A DNA stretch of 64,000 bases from assembly GCA_025210485.1 (NCBI GenBank), contig JAOARN010000071.1:1-64000 (forward strand). Direction: 5' to 3'. Every line of letters begins with the position of its first letter. The first letter of the stretch is position 1. The position numbers and the translations under genes are program-made. The notes below the pieces were generated by a model, which saw only the letters and a program-made list of their open reading frames with translations, did not search any database and was not told where the DNA came from. The stretch is from Marinifilaceae bacterium. GTDB taxonomy: Bacteria; Bacteroidota; Bacteroidia; Bacteroidales; Marinifilaceae. This document shows, piece after piece, positions 9,521-19,530 of this stretch.

Positions 9521-9551
9521 GAGACATCTATATAGATGTCTCTTTTTTTTT
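9521..9551 (+). terminator. Intrinsic terminator after hpf
   Basis: A perfect 22-base palindrome (gagacatcta / tagatgtctc) is followed by a T run, 25 bases after the stop codon. Confidence 0.9.
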
Positions 9552-10409
9552 AGTAAAAACTGAATCGTACATAAATTTTATATGAAAAAATAAATAGAAC
9601 ATCGAAACATGTTTTGTTTGTTGGTTTTTTGTTTATAAACATAAAGGATTATTGGAGTGTGAATTTTTCTTTGTGTTGTCATATTTTTATATATTCTATC
9701 TTCCTCTTAAAAGATAATAATATTAAACTAAAATGATTATACTTCTGGTTTAAATTTGTGTGATTTGTTTGTTAAATGTTATAAAAAAATACCTATTAGT
9801 AGGTACGTGATAATTTATGGAAATACTAAACTTGGTATAAAAACTATCTTTTAGGAAAAAAATAACAGTTAAAGCTGATAAAAATCATACTTTAGCCTAC
9901 CTAAGAATGGTGATATATATTATGTTATATTTATTGTCTTTTTTTAATCTAAATAAATAAGCTATAGTAGGTATATATAAGAGTTTTGATGTTATATTAT
10001 GTTTTATTGAAAGATTAGGCTTATATTTAAATTAAGGATATAAAGTATTCATTATAAGATTTATGACTTTGGGATTTAAATAAAAATTTAAAAAAAGCTT
10101 ATTTTTTTTGACTAGTTTTATTTTTAACTAATCTAGATATAAAAAAAAATCTTTTTGCATAGATAATCAGAGGATTTCCTTATTTAGAAATAAACATAAA
10201 AAACGCAATAGTGTTAAATTACTTCGTTCTAAATAGCTAGTTTTTAATAATGATTAACAAAAAACAGTTTTATTTTTTTAGTCAGCTTAGTATTTTTGGA
10301 TGTCTTAAAGATGATAACCACTCTAAAGAAATGTTAACTCAAATTTAATCAGTTTTAGTTATTGCTTCAACTGATAAAATGTTTCTAAATCTATTAAAAG
10401 TATAACCAA
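9552..10409. other. Long gene-free AT-rich region between hpf and the DsbD-like gene
   Basis: This is about 860 bases without a supportable reading frame on either strand. A short imperfect inverted repeat (accta ttag taggt, 9791-9804) is present but has no obvious role. No tRNA or known RNA family was recognised. It is the longest empty stretch in the window. Confidence 0.5.
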
Positions 10410-12368
10410 ATGAAAGTTAGATTTACATTTTTAGCCATTTTAATGGCTTTATTTAGTTTTGTAAGCAAAGCGCAGGTGCAAAATCCTGCAATCTGGGGAG
10501 CAGAGCTTTCAAAAAAAGACTTAAGTGTTGGAGATGAGATTGAAGTCATTTTTAAAGCGCAGATTCAGGCTGGATGGCATGTTTACTCAAATGATTTTGA
10601 TCCAAATGCAGGTCCTGTTCAAGTAAGTTTTGAATTTATTACTAATGATTCATATGAATTAGTAGGAGGTGTTAAACCTATTAATGCTCACAAGGAGTTT
10701 GATAAAATGTGGAATGCGGATATTACATATTTTGAAACTAGTGCTGAGCTAAGACAAAAAATTAAAATAAAATCATTACCATTATACATAGAAGGTACAT
10801 TGGAATATCAAGGATGTAACGAAGGTCAATGTGTATTGGGAGATTATGATTTTAAATTAGGCAAAAAAGTTTCTGCAAAAAAAGAAAATCCTGGTCTAAA
10901 AGATAATAAGGATTCTAAAAGTTCTAAGTCTTCATTGATTACGCTTTTCATATTAGCATTTTTAGGAGGTTTGTTGGCTATATTGACACCATGCGTATTT
11001 CCTATGGTTCCAATGACCGTAACATTCTTTATGCATAGTGATGAAAATAAATTAAAGGCAAAAATGAATGCCATGATTTATGGATTGTCAATAATACTTA
11101 TATATACTATAATTGGTACTGTAGTGTCGGTAGTTTTCGGGGCTAGTTTTGCTAATTGGTTGAGTACGCATTGGGTTCCAAATACAATGTTCTTTTTGAT
11201 TTTCATGATTTTTGCAGCTTCATTTTTCGGTATGTTCGAACTTAGAATGCCTAACTCTTGGGTGAATGCATCAGTCAAAAATGAGGAAAGAAGCGGTGTA
11301 TTAGGTTCTGTATTTATGGCTTTTACACTTGTTTTAGTTTCATTTTCATGTACGGGTCCCATTGTAGGAGCTATATTAGTGCAGTCAACACAAGGTGAAA
11401 TACTGATGCCAATAGTCGGTATGCTTGGTTTTTCATTAGCATTTGCTTTGCCTTTTACCTTATTTGCAATTTTCCCTTCATGGTTGAATGGTTTACCAAA
11501 ATCAGGTGGATGGTTAAATTCAGTAAAAGTAACACTTGGTTTTATAGAACTGGGATTAGGTCTTAAATTTTTAAGTATTGTAGATCAGACATATCATTTA
11601 GGTATTTTAGATCGTGAGATATATATTGCTATTTGGATTGTAGTTGCAACATTAATGGGATTATATTTTCTTGGAAAAATTAAATTCTCACACGATAGTG
11701 ATGTTAAGTTTGTTTCTGTACCAAGATTAATGTTGGCTATTGCTACCTTTAGTTTTGTTGTATACTTAATACCAGGTATGTTTGGAGCACCCTTGAAAGC
11801 TCTTTCTGGTTATTTGCCACCAATGAAAGGTCACGATTTTGATTTAATCAGCATAGTTCGCGAAAATTCAGGAGGTACAGCGGTTAAAAAGACAAAAGAT
11901 GTAAAATATTCGGATATATTAGAATTACCTCACGGCTTGCAAGGATATTTCGATTATGAAGAAGGAATTGCAGCAGCCAAAGCTGAGAATAAGCCTGTAT
12001 TTATAGATTTTACGGGGCATGGATGCGTTAATTGTCGTGAAATGGAGGCAAATGTGTGGTCTGATCCACGAGTTCTTAAAATCTTGAATGAGGAATATGT
12101 TATTATAGCATTATATGTAGATGATAAATTAAAATTACCTAAAGAAGATTGGTATGTTTCAAAAGTAGATGGAAAGAAAAAGAAAACTTTAGGTAAACAA
12201 AACGCAGATTTTCAGATAGAAAGATATAAAACAAATGCACAGCCATATTATTGTTTGATTGACAACGAAGGAAAAGATATGGTTGAGCCAAGAGCTTATG
12301 ATTTAGACGTAGATGCATTTATTCAATTTCTTGAAAACGGAATAAAAGAATTTAAAAAGAATAATTAA
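10410..12368 (+). CDS. DsbD-like thiol:disulfide interchange protein (CcdA core plus thioredoxin domain)
   Basis: The protein should carry electrons from cytoplasmic thioredoxin across the inner membrane to periplasmic thiol proteins. A signal peptide (residues 1-21, ending SKAQ) leads into an N-terminal DsbD-alpha-like domain with a Cys pair at C136 and C141 (GCNEGQC). The membrane core (about 175-470) has the two embedded cysteine motifs TPCVFPM and FSCTGPI. The C-terminal periplasmic thioredoxin domain has GCVNC with cysteines at about 539 and 542. All three redox pairs are present, so it looks functional. At 652 residues it is close to Bacteroidota relatives. Thioredoxin reductase lies 4.6 kb downstream in the same strand. 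Confidence 0.92.
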   Translation: MKVRFTFLAILMALFSFVSKAQVQNPAIWGAELSKKDLSVGDEIEVIFKAQIQAGWHVYSNDFDPNAGPVQVSFEFITNDSYELVGGVKPINAHKEFDKMWNADITYFETSAELRQKIKIKSLPLYIEGTLEYQGCNEGQCVLGDYDFKLGKKVSAKKENPGLKDNKDSKSSKSSLITLFILAFLGGLLAILTPCVFPMVPMTVTFFMHSDENKLKAKMNAMIYGLSIILIYTIIGTVVSVVFGASFANWLSTHWVPNTMFFLIFMIFAASFFGMFELRMPNSWVNASVKNEERSGVLGSVFMAFTLVLVSFSCTGPIVGAILVQSTQGEILMPIVGMLGFSLAFALPFTLFAIFPSWLNGLPKSGGWLNSVKVTLGFIELGLGLKFLSIVDQTYHLGILDREIYIAIWIVVATLMGLYFLGKIKFSHDSDVKFVSVPRLMLAIATFSFVVYLIPGMFGAPLKALSGYLPPMKGHDFDLISIVRENSGGTAVKKTKDVKYSDILELPHGLQGYFDYEEGIAAAKAENKPVFIDFTGHGCVNCREMEANVWSDPRVLKILNEEYVIIALYVDDKLKLPKEDWYVSKVDGKKKKTLGKQNADFQIERYKTNAQPYYCLIDNEGKDMVEPRAYDLDVDAFIQFLENGIKEFKKNN

Positions 12369-12374
12369 AAATAT

Positions 12375-12398
12375 AAAGTGTTGTATTGCACTTTTTTT
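12375..12398 (+). terminator. Weak intrinsic terminator after the DsbD-like gene
   Basis: A six-base stem (aaagtg / cacttt) with an eight-base loop runs into seven T residues, six bases after the stop codon. Confidence 0.5.
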
Positions 12399-12415
12399 GG
12401 GTGAATTAGTTAGTA

Positions 12416-12606
12416 GATTTTCATTTTTAGAGAGATGAAAATCATATTGGAAAAGATGTTCAGACGACTTTATTGTTGTCTGTCATCTTTCTAAAACTAC
12501 TTATTCAACTTGTCGATTCTCTATTATTTAAAAAAAACTAAACAACAAATACTAAGAGTGGAATGGAGCGATAAAAATTTTCACTTTGTTAAATTTTATG
12601 TCGCTC
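12416..12606. other. Intergenic stretch with three successive hairpins
   Basis: The 386-base gap before the M16 peptidase gene has no reading frame but holds three inverted repeats: a nine-base stem at 12416-12443, a two-part 15-base stem at 12452-12490 (aaagatg/catcttt outside, cagacgac/gttgtctg inside), and a longer bulged stem at 12565-12606 starting gagcga and ending tcgctc. None has a proper T run directly after it. They may be transcript-end structures or a structured leader; which cannot be decided here. Confidence 0.4.
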
Positions 12607-12754
12607 TATGACATTTTTTAACACTTACCACTAATTAATTGTAAAAAACATTAAAAACCATCAATCATAAAGTTTTTCATTTGAGATGTATATGGAGAAT
12701 TTTATTTTTGTTAGCCAAAAGAAATTAATTACATAATTAAAAATTAAACCTAAC

Positions 12755-15556
12755 ATGAACAAAGTTTTATCGGTACTCATATTGAGTATAATGCAATTCT
12801 TAGGAGTGGTGAGTTATGCACAAAACCAGACCACTATTAAACTTAACCCTGAGGTTAGATATGGAAAATTATCTAATGGATTAACTTATTATATTCTACA
12901 TAATGAAGAACCAAAACAGAGGGTAAGCTTTTATTTTGCACAGAATGTGGGAGCTATTCTTGAAGAGGATTCACAAAATGGATTAGCTCACTTTCTTGAA
13001 CATATGGCGTTCAATGGACTTGAGCATTTTAAGGGTAAGGAAATGATAACTTATCTTGAAAAGAATAGAATAAAATTTGGAAGAGATATCAATGCTTTTA
13101 CTGCTCATGACGAAACAGTTTATAATATTAGTAATATTCCTGTAACAAGAGAAGGCTTAATGGATTCTTGTCTTTTAGTACTGCATGATTGGTCAGGTGG
13201 ATTATTGCTAGAAGAAAGCGAAATTGATGCTGAAAGGGGAGTTATTCGCGAAGAGTGGAGAACTAGGCGAAATGTTCGTAAAAGATTATCGGATCAAACA
13301 AATCCATACATGTTCAATCACTCTAAATATGCAGTGAGAGATGTTATAGGATCTTTAGATGTTATCAATAATTTTAAATATGACGAACTGAGAGCATATT
13401 ACAAAAAATGGTATCGTCCAGATCAGCAAGCTGTGGTTATTGTAGGTGATGTTGATGTTGATAATATGGAGAAAAAGGTGAAAACATTATTCTCTAGAAT
13501 CAAAATGCCAGCAAATGCAGCCGAAAGAAAATATTTTGAAATAGAAGACACGAAAGCATTGAATTATGTAGCTGCTACAGATCCTGAGGCTCAAACTACT
13601 TCTATGGCTTGGATATTTAGATTACCTGCAAAAAAATTGAAAGATGAAAAATGGTATCGTAATGATTTAGCGGAGCAAATTTTTAATTCTATAATGAATC
13701 AGCGCCTAAGAGAAATCACTAGAAAGCCTGAATGTCCTGCGTTAGGAATGCAAATGGCAACATTCAATTTAGTGAGAACTAAAGCTGCTGCTTATTGGGC
13801 TATTACTCCCAAAGACGGAAAAGAGCTTGATGCATTTAAAGTATTTGCTAAGGAATTCGAAAGAGCTGCTCGTTTTGGAGTAACTGAATCAGAATTGGAA
13901 AGATCTAAACTAAATGTTTTGCGCAGTTATGATTCTTATTTGAAAAACAAAGAAAAAATTTCGAATGAAGATTGGGCACAGAATTTATATGCACATTTCT
14001 TGAAAGCGGAGCCAGTTCCAGCTGTTGAATGGGAAGTTGAATTCGCAAATAAAATTATTCCTCAGCTTACTGTTGAAGAAGTTAATATGGCTATTAAAAA
14101 CTATATGAATTTTGATAACAGTACTATTACAATCTCTGGATCTGATACAAAAAAAGCAAATTTCCCAACTAAAGAGCAATTAGTTGGTGTATTGGCTAAT
14201 ATGAAAAATGAAAAAATCAATCCATATAAAGAAGAGGTAGATAATAAACCATTAATTGATAAAAAACTTGAGGCGGTTAAAATTGCAGAGAGTTCAGAAT
14301 TAGAGGGTATAGCAGCTAAAAAATATGTTTTAGAAAACGGCGCTACTGTTGTTGTTTATCCTACTGATTACGAAAAAGATAATATTTCAATGTCTGCTTA
14401 TAGTTGGGGTGGAACATCTATTCTTCCTGCTTCGGATATCCCATCGGCTAATTTAGCAACAGGTATTGCAAGCTTGTCAGGACTTGGAAACTACAATGCT
14501 GATCAGTTAAGAAAGAAATTAGCTGGTAAAATTGCAAGTGTAAACGTTTCAATTGGAGGATTAAGTGAGAATGTTTCAGGTGCTGCATCTCCAGATGATT
14601 TCGAAACTTTAATGCAATTAACATATTTGAAATTTGTTTCTCCTCGTTTCGACAAAGCTGCTTTTGAAGCACAAATGGCAGGAATGAGAAATTCTTTAAT
14701 AAATTCTGAAAAAAATAACAAAAAAGCGTTTAAGGATACTGTAACTTTAGTATCTTCGAACTATAGCGAAAGAGCATGGTTGTTTAATAAGAAATTTGTT
14801 GACGCAATATCTTTTGATAAAGCAAAAAAGATATACTTAGACAGAATTTCGGATGCGTCAGACTTTACATTTGTTTTTGTAGGTAATATCGATGAAGCGA
14901 AACATTTACCAATGATTCAAAAATATATTGGTAATATCCCATCTTCAAACAGAGTAGAAACATATGTAAATAATAATATCAAGCCAGCTGACGGACATAC
15001 ATTCCGTAATGTGGTGCGTGAAATGCCAACTCCTAAATCGACAGTATACTTCAATTACTCAAAAGCTGTTAAATATGATAGAAAATCTGCAAGATTAGCA
15101 TATATATTAGCTGACTTATTAGGAAAGAGATATCATGAGTCAATTAGAGAAGAAGAGGGTGGAACATACGGTGTAGGAGTTCAAGGTTCTATTAGTAGAC
15201 GTCCATCTGGTGAGGCTAGTTTCACAATTAGTTTTGACTGTGATCCTGCGAAACAAGAAAAATTGAGACAAATTGTAAGAGATGAAATAGCTAAACTAAT
15301 AAAAAAAGGTCCTGTAGTTGAAGATTTAGAAAAAATCAAAGGTAATTTAATTAAAAGCAGAGAAGAAGTTGAAGAGAAAAACGGATTCTGGATGAATGTA
15401 ATTACTGCAAATCTTAAAAATGGATCAAAGTATACTAATTTAGAAGATTACAAAAAAGAAATAGAATCTATAAACCCAAAAATGATAAAGAAATTCGCCA
15501 AGAAAATCTTTAAAGATATGGATGTCGTAGAAGTAATAATGACACCAAAGAAATAA
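12755..15556 (+). CDS. M16-family zinc metallopeptidase (pitrilysin-like)
   Basis: A secreted or periplasmic peptidase of 933 residues, made of two M16 halves. The signal peptide ends near residue 22 (SYAQ). The inverted zinc motif HFLEH gives H79, E82 and H83, and the third ligand is E160 in IDAERG, at exactly the family spacing. The second half (from about residue 530) lacks an HxxEH, as expected for the inactive partner half, and contains the REEEGGTYGVGV segment typical of substrate-binding C-terminal domains. It probably degrades peptides in the envelope. It is transcribed alone. Confidence 0.93.
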   Translation: MNKVLSVLILSIMQFLGVVSYAQNQTTIKLNPEVRYGKLSNGLTYYILHNEEPKQRVSFYFAQNVGAILEEDSQNGLAHFLEHMAFNGLEHFKGKEMITYLEKNRIKFGRDINAFTAHDETVYNISNIPVTREGLMDSCLLVLHDWSGGLLLEESEIDAERGVIREEWRTRRNVRKRLSDQTNPYMFNHSKYAVRDVIGSLDVINNFKYDELRAYYKKWYRPDQQAVVIVGDVDVDNMEKKVKTLFSRIKMPANAAERKYFEIEDTKALNYVAATDPEAQTTSMAWIFRLPAKKLKDEKWYRNDLAEQIFNSIMNQRLREITRKPECPALGMQMATFNLVRTKAAAYWAITPKDGKELDAFKVFAKEFERAARFGVTESELERSKLNVLRSYDSYLKNKEKISNEDWAQNLYAHFLKAEPVPAVEWEVEFANKIIPQLTVEEVNMAIKNYMNFDNSTITISGSDTKKANFPTKEQLVGVLANMKNEKINPYKEEVDNKPLIDKKLEAVKIAESSELEGIAAKKYVLENGATVVVYPTDYEKDNISMSAYSWGGTSILPASDIPSANLATGIASLSGLGNYNADQLRKKLAGKIASVNVSIGGLSENVSGAASPDDFETLMQLTYLKFVSPRFDKAAFEAQMAGMRNSLINSEKNNKKAFKDTVTLVSSNYSERAWLFNKKFVDAISFDKAKKIYLDRISDASDFTFVFVGNIDEAKHLPMIQKYIGNIPSSNRVETYVNNNIKPADGHTFRNVVREMPTPKSTVYFNYSKAVKYDRKSARLAYILADLLGKRYHESIREEEGGTYGVGVQGSISRRPSGEASFTISFDCDPAKQEKLRQIVRDEIAKLIKKGPVVEDLEKIKGNLIKSREEVEEKNGFWMNVITANLKNGSKYTNLEDYKKEIESINPKMIKKFAKKIFKDMDVVEVIMTPKK

Positions 15557-15576
15557 ATTTGGGAAAAATATAAAAG

Positions 15577-15604
15577 CAAGTGGGTGTTTACCCATGCCCA
15601 CTTG
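15577..15604 (+). terminator. Hairpin after the M16 peptidase gene
   Basis: The arms caagtggg and cccacttg pair perfectly. The following sequence is only moderately T-rich, so termination strength is uncertain. Confidence 0.5.
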
Positions 15605-15662
15605 TTATATTAGTTTTCTGCTATATAAAGACCAAATAGTACAAAAGAAATAGCTTTAAAAG

Positions 15663-16943
15663 ATGAAGAATACATATTTAAAGAAATTAAAGGAAGAATT
15701 TATACCAGCTCTTGGATGTACAGAGCCGGTGGCCGTTGCATTTGCAGCAGCAAAAGCGCGCGAGGTTTTGAATGATATTCCAGATAATCTGGAATTCCAT
15801 GTTAGTGGAAATATCTTTAAAAATGGTATGGGCGTTGGAATTCCTGGTTCAGGAATGGTTGGATTGAACATAGCTGGAGCTTTAGGTGCAATTGGAGGAA
15901 ATGCAGAGGCTGGTTTAGAAGTGCTCAATAATATAGACTCCGAAATAATGGAGAAGGCTAAATCTTTTGCATCAAGTGAAAATGTTAAGGTTGATGTAAA
16001 GTATGATGTAGCAAAACTTTATATTGAGTGTGTTTGCAAAAAGGGTGAAAACGAAGCTAGAGTTATAATCCAGGATAGACATACGAATGTAATTCTTGTC
16101 GAAAGAAATGGGAAAGTTATTTTCAAAGCAGATAGTTCTGATGAAGATAATAATGCAAATAATCTTGAGGATTGGAGTTTTGAGGGAATCTATAATTTTA
16201 TTCAAGAAGTTGAACTTGAAGAAATCGAATTTATAGAGAAAGGAATTAGTCTGAATAAGGCTATAGCCGAAGAAGGTTTAAAAGGAGAGTATGGGCTTCA
16301 GGTTGGAAAGTCAATGCTAATCAATATAAATAAAAATTTGCTAGCTGATGATGTAATGAATCGCTCAATGATGTATGCAGCAGCAGCATCAGATGCTAGA
16401 ATGGCAGGTAGTACAATGCCTGTAATGTCTAATTGTGGGAGTGGTAATCAGGGCGTTAGTGTAACCTTGCCTGTGGTTATGACTGCAGAAAGCTTAAATG
16501 CTGATAGAGATAAAATGTTAAGGGCGTTAGCTTTAGCATTATTGACATCAATATATATGAAATCATTTGTTGGACAATTATCTGCTCTATGTGGTGTATT
16601 GTTATCAACAAGTGGTGCAGCTTGTGGTATAACATATCTTATGGGTGGTGACTACAAACAATTGGCTATGACTATTAATAATATGACAGGTAGTGTTACT
16701 GGTATGATTTGCGATGGTGCAAAATACGGATGTTCACACAAAATATCTGCGAGTGTTAGTGCAGCATTTCAATCATCCTTATTAGCATTAAGTTCAAAAT
16801 CACTAAATGGTATGAACGGAATCATCGATGATGATGTTGAAGCTACAATCAGAAATATTGGTAGACTAGCAACCGAAGGTATGGAAATAACTGATGAAGT
16901 TATTCTAAAAACCATGCTTGATAAACTTAAAAAAAGATCCTAA
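15663..16943 (+). CDS. L-cysteine desulfidase / L-serine dehydratase-alpha-like protein (UPF0597/CyuA family)
   Basis: The 426-residue protein starts with the family signature FIPALGCTEPVAVAFAAAKA and the glycine-rich HVSGNIFKNGMGVGIPGSGMVGLNIAGALGA. The C-terminal half keeps the cysteines expected to hold a 4Fe-4S cluster: SNCGSGNQG, GAACGITYL and CDGAKYGCSHK. Characterised relatives break down L-cysteine to pyruvate, ammonia and sulfide. It is followed after 28 bases by trxB, so sulfur metabolism and thiol redox control may be co-transcribed. The oxygen-sensitive cluster fits an anaerobic or microaerobic host, but this is inference. Confidence 0.88.
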   Translation: MKNTYLKKLKEEFIPALGCTEPVAVAFAAAKAREVLNDIPDNLEFHVSGNIFKNGMGVGIPGSGMVGLNIAGALGAIGGNAEAGLEVLNNIDSEIMEKAKSFASSENVKVDVKYDVAKLYIECVCKKGENEARVIIQDRHTNVILVERNGKVIFKADSSDEDNNANNLEDWSFEGIYNFIQEVELEEIEFIEKGISLNKAIAEEGLKGEYGLQVGKSMLININKNLLADDVMNRSMMYAAAASDARMAGSTMPVMSNCGSGNQGVSVTLPVVMTAESLNADRDKMLRALALALLTSIYMKSFVGQLSALCGVLLSTSGAACGITYLMGGDYKQLAMTINNMTGSVTGMICDGAKYGCSHKISASVSAAFQSSLLALSSKSLNGMNGIIDDDVEATIRNIGRLATEGMEITDEVILKTMLDKLKKRS

Positions 16944-16971
16944 CATAAACTGAAAAAGAATTATAGATATA

Positions 16972-17925
16972 ATGGAAAATACTGAAAAATTGGAAAGAGT
17001 AAAATGTCTTATTATCGGCTCAGGACCAGCTGGATTTACAACTGGAATTTATGCATCTAGAGCAAATCTTCGACCTGTTATTTATGAGGGAATTCAACCT
17101 GGAGGTCAGTTAACTATTACTACTGAAATTGATAATTTCCCTGGATATCCAGAAGGAGTTACAGGACCAGTAATGATGGGTGACCTTAAAAAGCAGGCTG
17201 AACGTTTTGGATGTGAATGTCGCTGGGGGATAGTTACAGATGTTAACTTTGATAAAAGACCTTTTATAGTAACAATAGATGATAGAGATAAAATTGAAGC
17301 AGAAACCGTAGTTATTGCAACTGGTGCATCGGCAAAGTATTTAGGTCTTGAAAGTGAAAAGAAATTCATGGGTGCTGGAGTATCTGCTTGTGCAACTTGT
17401 GATGGTTTCTTCTATCGTGGTAAAGATGTTGCTGTTGTAGGTGGTGGTGATACTGCATGTGAAGAAGCTACCTATTTATCTGGAATCTGTAATAAGGTAT
17501 ATCTAGTCGTTCGTAAGAATTTCTTAAAAGCTTCAAAAGCTATGCAAGAAAGAGTGTTTAAAACACCAAATATCGAAATTCTTTTTGAGCATACTACCAA
17601 GGAAGTTATAGGTTCGGACGGTGTTGATGGAGTTGTTTTAACTAAAAAACTTGGAACTCCTGAGGAAGAGGATGTTGAAATTCCAATTCACGGATTCTTT
17701 TTAGCTATTGGTCACCATCCAAATTCAGAGGTGTTTTCTAAATATATTGATACAGATCCAGAAGGTTATATTAAAACTGTCCCAGGAAGACAAAGTACCA
17801 ATATTGATGGTGTGTTTGCTGCTGGTGATGTAATGGATCCTGTATATAGACAAGCAATTACTTCAGCTGCTGCTGGATGTAAAGCTGCCTTAGAGGTTGA
17901 AAGATTCTTGCAAGAGAACGAATAG
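16972..17925 (+). CDS. trxB: Thioredoxin reductase
   Basis: A flavoprotein of 317 residues that reduces thioredoxin with NADPH. The FAD-binding GSGPAG is at 16-21, the redox-active CATC at C140-C143, the NADPH-binding GGGDTACEEA just after, and the FAD C-terminal motif GVFAAGDV near 282. The length is that of the low-molecular-weight family. It supplies the cytoplasmic thioredoxin on which the DsbD-like protein upstream depends. A terminator follows immediately. Confidence 0.95.
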   Translation: MENTEKLERVKCLIIGSGPAGFTTGIYASRANLRPVIYEGIQPGGQLTITTEIDNFPGYPEGVTGPVMMGDLKKQAERFGCECRWGIVTDVNFDKRPFIVTIDDRDKIEAETVVIATGASAKYLGLESEKKFMGAGVSACATCDGFFYRGKDVAVVGGGDTACEEATYLSGICNKVYLVVRKNFLKASKAMQERVFKTPNIEILFEHTTKEVIGSDGVDGVVLTKKLGTPEEEDVEIPIHGFFLAIGHHPNSEVFSKYIDTDPEGYIKTVPGRQSTNIDGVFAAGDVMDPVYRQAITSAAAGCKAALEVERFLQENE

Positions 17926-17955
17926 TATTTGGCAATTATATAATCAAATAAAAAA

Positions 17956-17990
17956 TAAAGCTTTTGCTATTTTGCAAGAGCTTTATTTAT
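17956..17990 (+). terminator. Intrinsic terminator after trxB
   Basis: A 12-base stem (taaagcttttgc / gcaagagcttta, one G-U pair) with a six-base loop is followed by T/A-rich sequence. Confidence 0.75.
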
Positions 17991-18034
17991 ATATATATAT
18001 GTAGTTTCAATAAATGCTTAAATGGAGAGTTAAA

Positions 18035-18748
18035 ATGAGTGATGAATTTGAAATAAAAATCCGGAGTGATAGACGAATTAAGAAATTTTCTATAAATGTT
18101 AGCCTAGACAAAGGAGTGTGGGCTAATGTACCAATGTATATGTCTAATGAGGAGGCAATGCGAATACTTAATGATAGTAGGGAAAAAATTAAGGATTCGT
18201 ATAATAGGCTGAAACAGAAAGCTGCAAAAAGGAATAAAATATTATCATCCGTATTTACACCTAGCTCTATATATAAAACTAGATTTTTAAGCTTTGTGTT
18301 TAGGTATAATCCCGATAAGTTTAGAACAATAGGGAGGGAAGGAGATACTGCAATTATTTACTATGATACGGAAGAAAGATTTAAGGAAGAGTCATTTCAG
18401 AAAGCTGTAAAAACTGCTATTGTAAAATATTTGAAAATCGAAGCTAAGCAATATTTAATTCCCAAAACAATTGAGTTAGCGAAGAAGCATGATTTTCGTA
18501 TACGAGAAGTAAAAGTTACAAATGCTACTACAAGGTGGGGGTCATGTTCATATAATAATAATATAAATTTAAGCCTGCATTTGATTAGATTACCAGATAG
18601 GTTATTGGAGATGGTAATACTTCATGAGTTGTGTCACACTATAGTGAAAAATCATTCCTCTGCTTTTAGAAATCTATTAAAAGAATATTGTCCCGATTTG
18701 GATGAATTAGAACAAGAGCTTAAAAGATATTCACCATTGGTACTATAA
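18035..18748 (+). CDS. YgjP-like (WLM/SprT-related) zinc metallopeptidase
   Basis: The family has a DUF45/YgjP-like domain whose zinc site lies in VILHELCHTIVKNH: two His and a Glu from HELCH and a third His six residues later. The conserved TRWGSCS segment precedes it by about 25 residues. This matches the whole of the C-terminal half, and the N-terminal half has the 'r...k.isi.v....v....P' pattern of the family. I choose the ATG at 18035, which has ggag eight bases upstream, over the ATG at 18014. The substrate is unknown. A bidirectional terminator separates it from the convergent HTH-like gene. Confidence 0.8.
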   Translation: MSDEFEIKIRSDRRIKKFSINVSLDKGVWANVPMYMSNEEAMRILNDSREKIKDSYNRLKQKAAKRNKILSSVFTPSSIYKTRFLSFVFRYNPDKFRTIGREGDTAIIYYDTEERFKEESFQKAVKTAIVKYLKIEAKQYLIPKTIELAKKHDFRIREVKVTNATTRWGSCSYNNNINLSLHLIRLPDRLLEMVILHELCHTIVKNHSSAFRNLLKEYCPDLDELEQELKRYSPLVL

Positions 18749-18750
18749 AA

Positions 18751-18784
18751 TAAAAAGTAGATTACAGCATAATCTACTTTTTAT
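18751..18784. terminator. Bidirectional terminator between the YgjP-like and HTH-like genes
   Basis: The arms taaaaagtagatt and aatctacttttta pair perfectly around a short loop, with T-rich sequence on both exits. Confidence 0.85.
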
Positions 18785-18799
18785 TTCTTTTGCATTCAA

Positions 18800-19057
18800 T
18801 TAGCTATGAACCTTGGGTTTTATTAAATTAAGTGCATAATCCAATATTTTTGTGTCGGATAAAGTTACTATTCCACCATTTGGACCTGGTTCGGTGTGTA
18901 CACCAACACTTTTTCCTTTTTCGTAATTACACCCACCAAAATAGTTGCGAACTGTTTCGATTTCTAAATCAAGATCGGAAGCTATTCTTTGCATACTTCC
19001 ATTAGGCAGACTGTCTTTAATCCTCCTTAATTCATTAAATGTTATTGTTTTAGTCAT
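18800..19057 (-). CDS. Small HTH-like protein, function unknown
   Basis: An 85-residue protein. Residues 5-40 (FNELRRIKDSLPNGSMQRIA ending in a predicted recognition helix around ETVRNYFGG) look like a helix-turn-helix. A conserved-looking central loop, HTEPGPNGGIVTL, follows, and then a C-terminal helix (DTKILDYALNLI). Similar small proteins are common in Bacteroidota; I know of no proven function. It is transcribed alone from the long gap upstream of the pseudouridine synthase gene. A role as a transcription factor is inferred only. Confidence 0.6.
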   Translation of the reverse strand: MTKTITFNELRRIKDSLPNGSMQRIASDLDLEIETVRNYFGGCNYEKGKSVGVHTEPGPNGGIVTLSDTKILDYALNLIKPKVHS

Positions 19058-19530
19058 ACACTATTAGTTTTTAGAACCCTTTGTATAAGATGGTGTTTCA
19101 ATGAATTAAGAAAAATATATTCGAATAATACAGATTAATCTGTAATGGGGTAAATTCGAATATAAAATATTTTGAAGCACATATTATGAAAAGGGTTGAA
19201 GGGTTAAAAATTCGATTCTCCTATAAAAATAATGAATCTAATTGTTAATGTAAAATTATTTCTATATTAAAATAAGTGAAATTTTGTAAAAAATAGCCAA
19301 CTACAAAATCGCATTATGATTAACAAATATTAAACCCCTCTGTGTGTAACTGTTTGGTGAGCTTTCCATGTCTGTGTTTTTTTTATAAAAAAAACTAAAG
19401 TTTAGAAACAAAGTTCCGAAAAGGATAAGTATTTAAAAAACAGATATTATATTTGCAGATTAATTTAAATTATACTGTCAAACAGATAAATAGAATATAC
19501 TATTTGTAAATTTATAAGAATTACGTTATT
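19058..19530. other. Intergenic region between two divergent genes
   Basis: No gene is seen in 473 bases. It must contain the promoters of the HTH-like gene (minus) and of the pseudouridine synthase gene (plus). The only recognisable element is a TAnnTTTG match near 19448. Confidence 0.5.
19448..19455 (+). promoter_or_regulatory. Candidate -7 element upstream of the RluB-like gene
   Basis: The sequence tatatttg matches TAnnTTTG and lies 75 bases before the start codon. A matching -33 element is not obvious. Confidence 0.35.
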
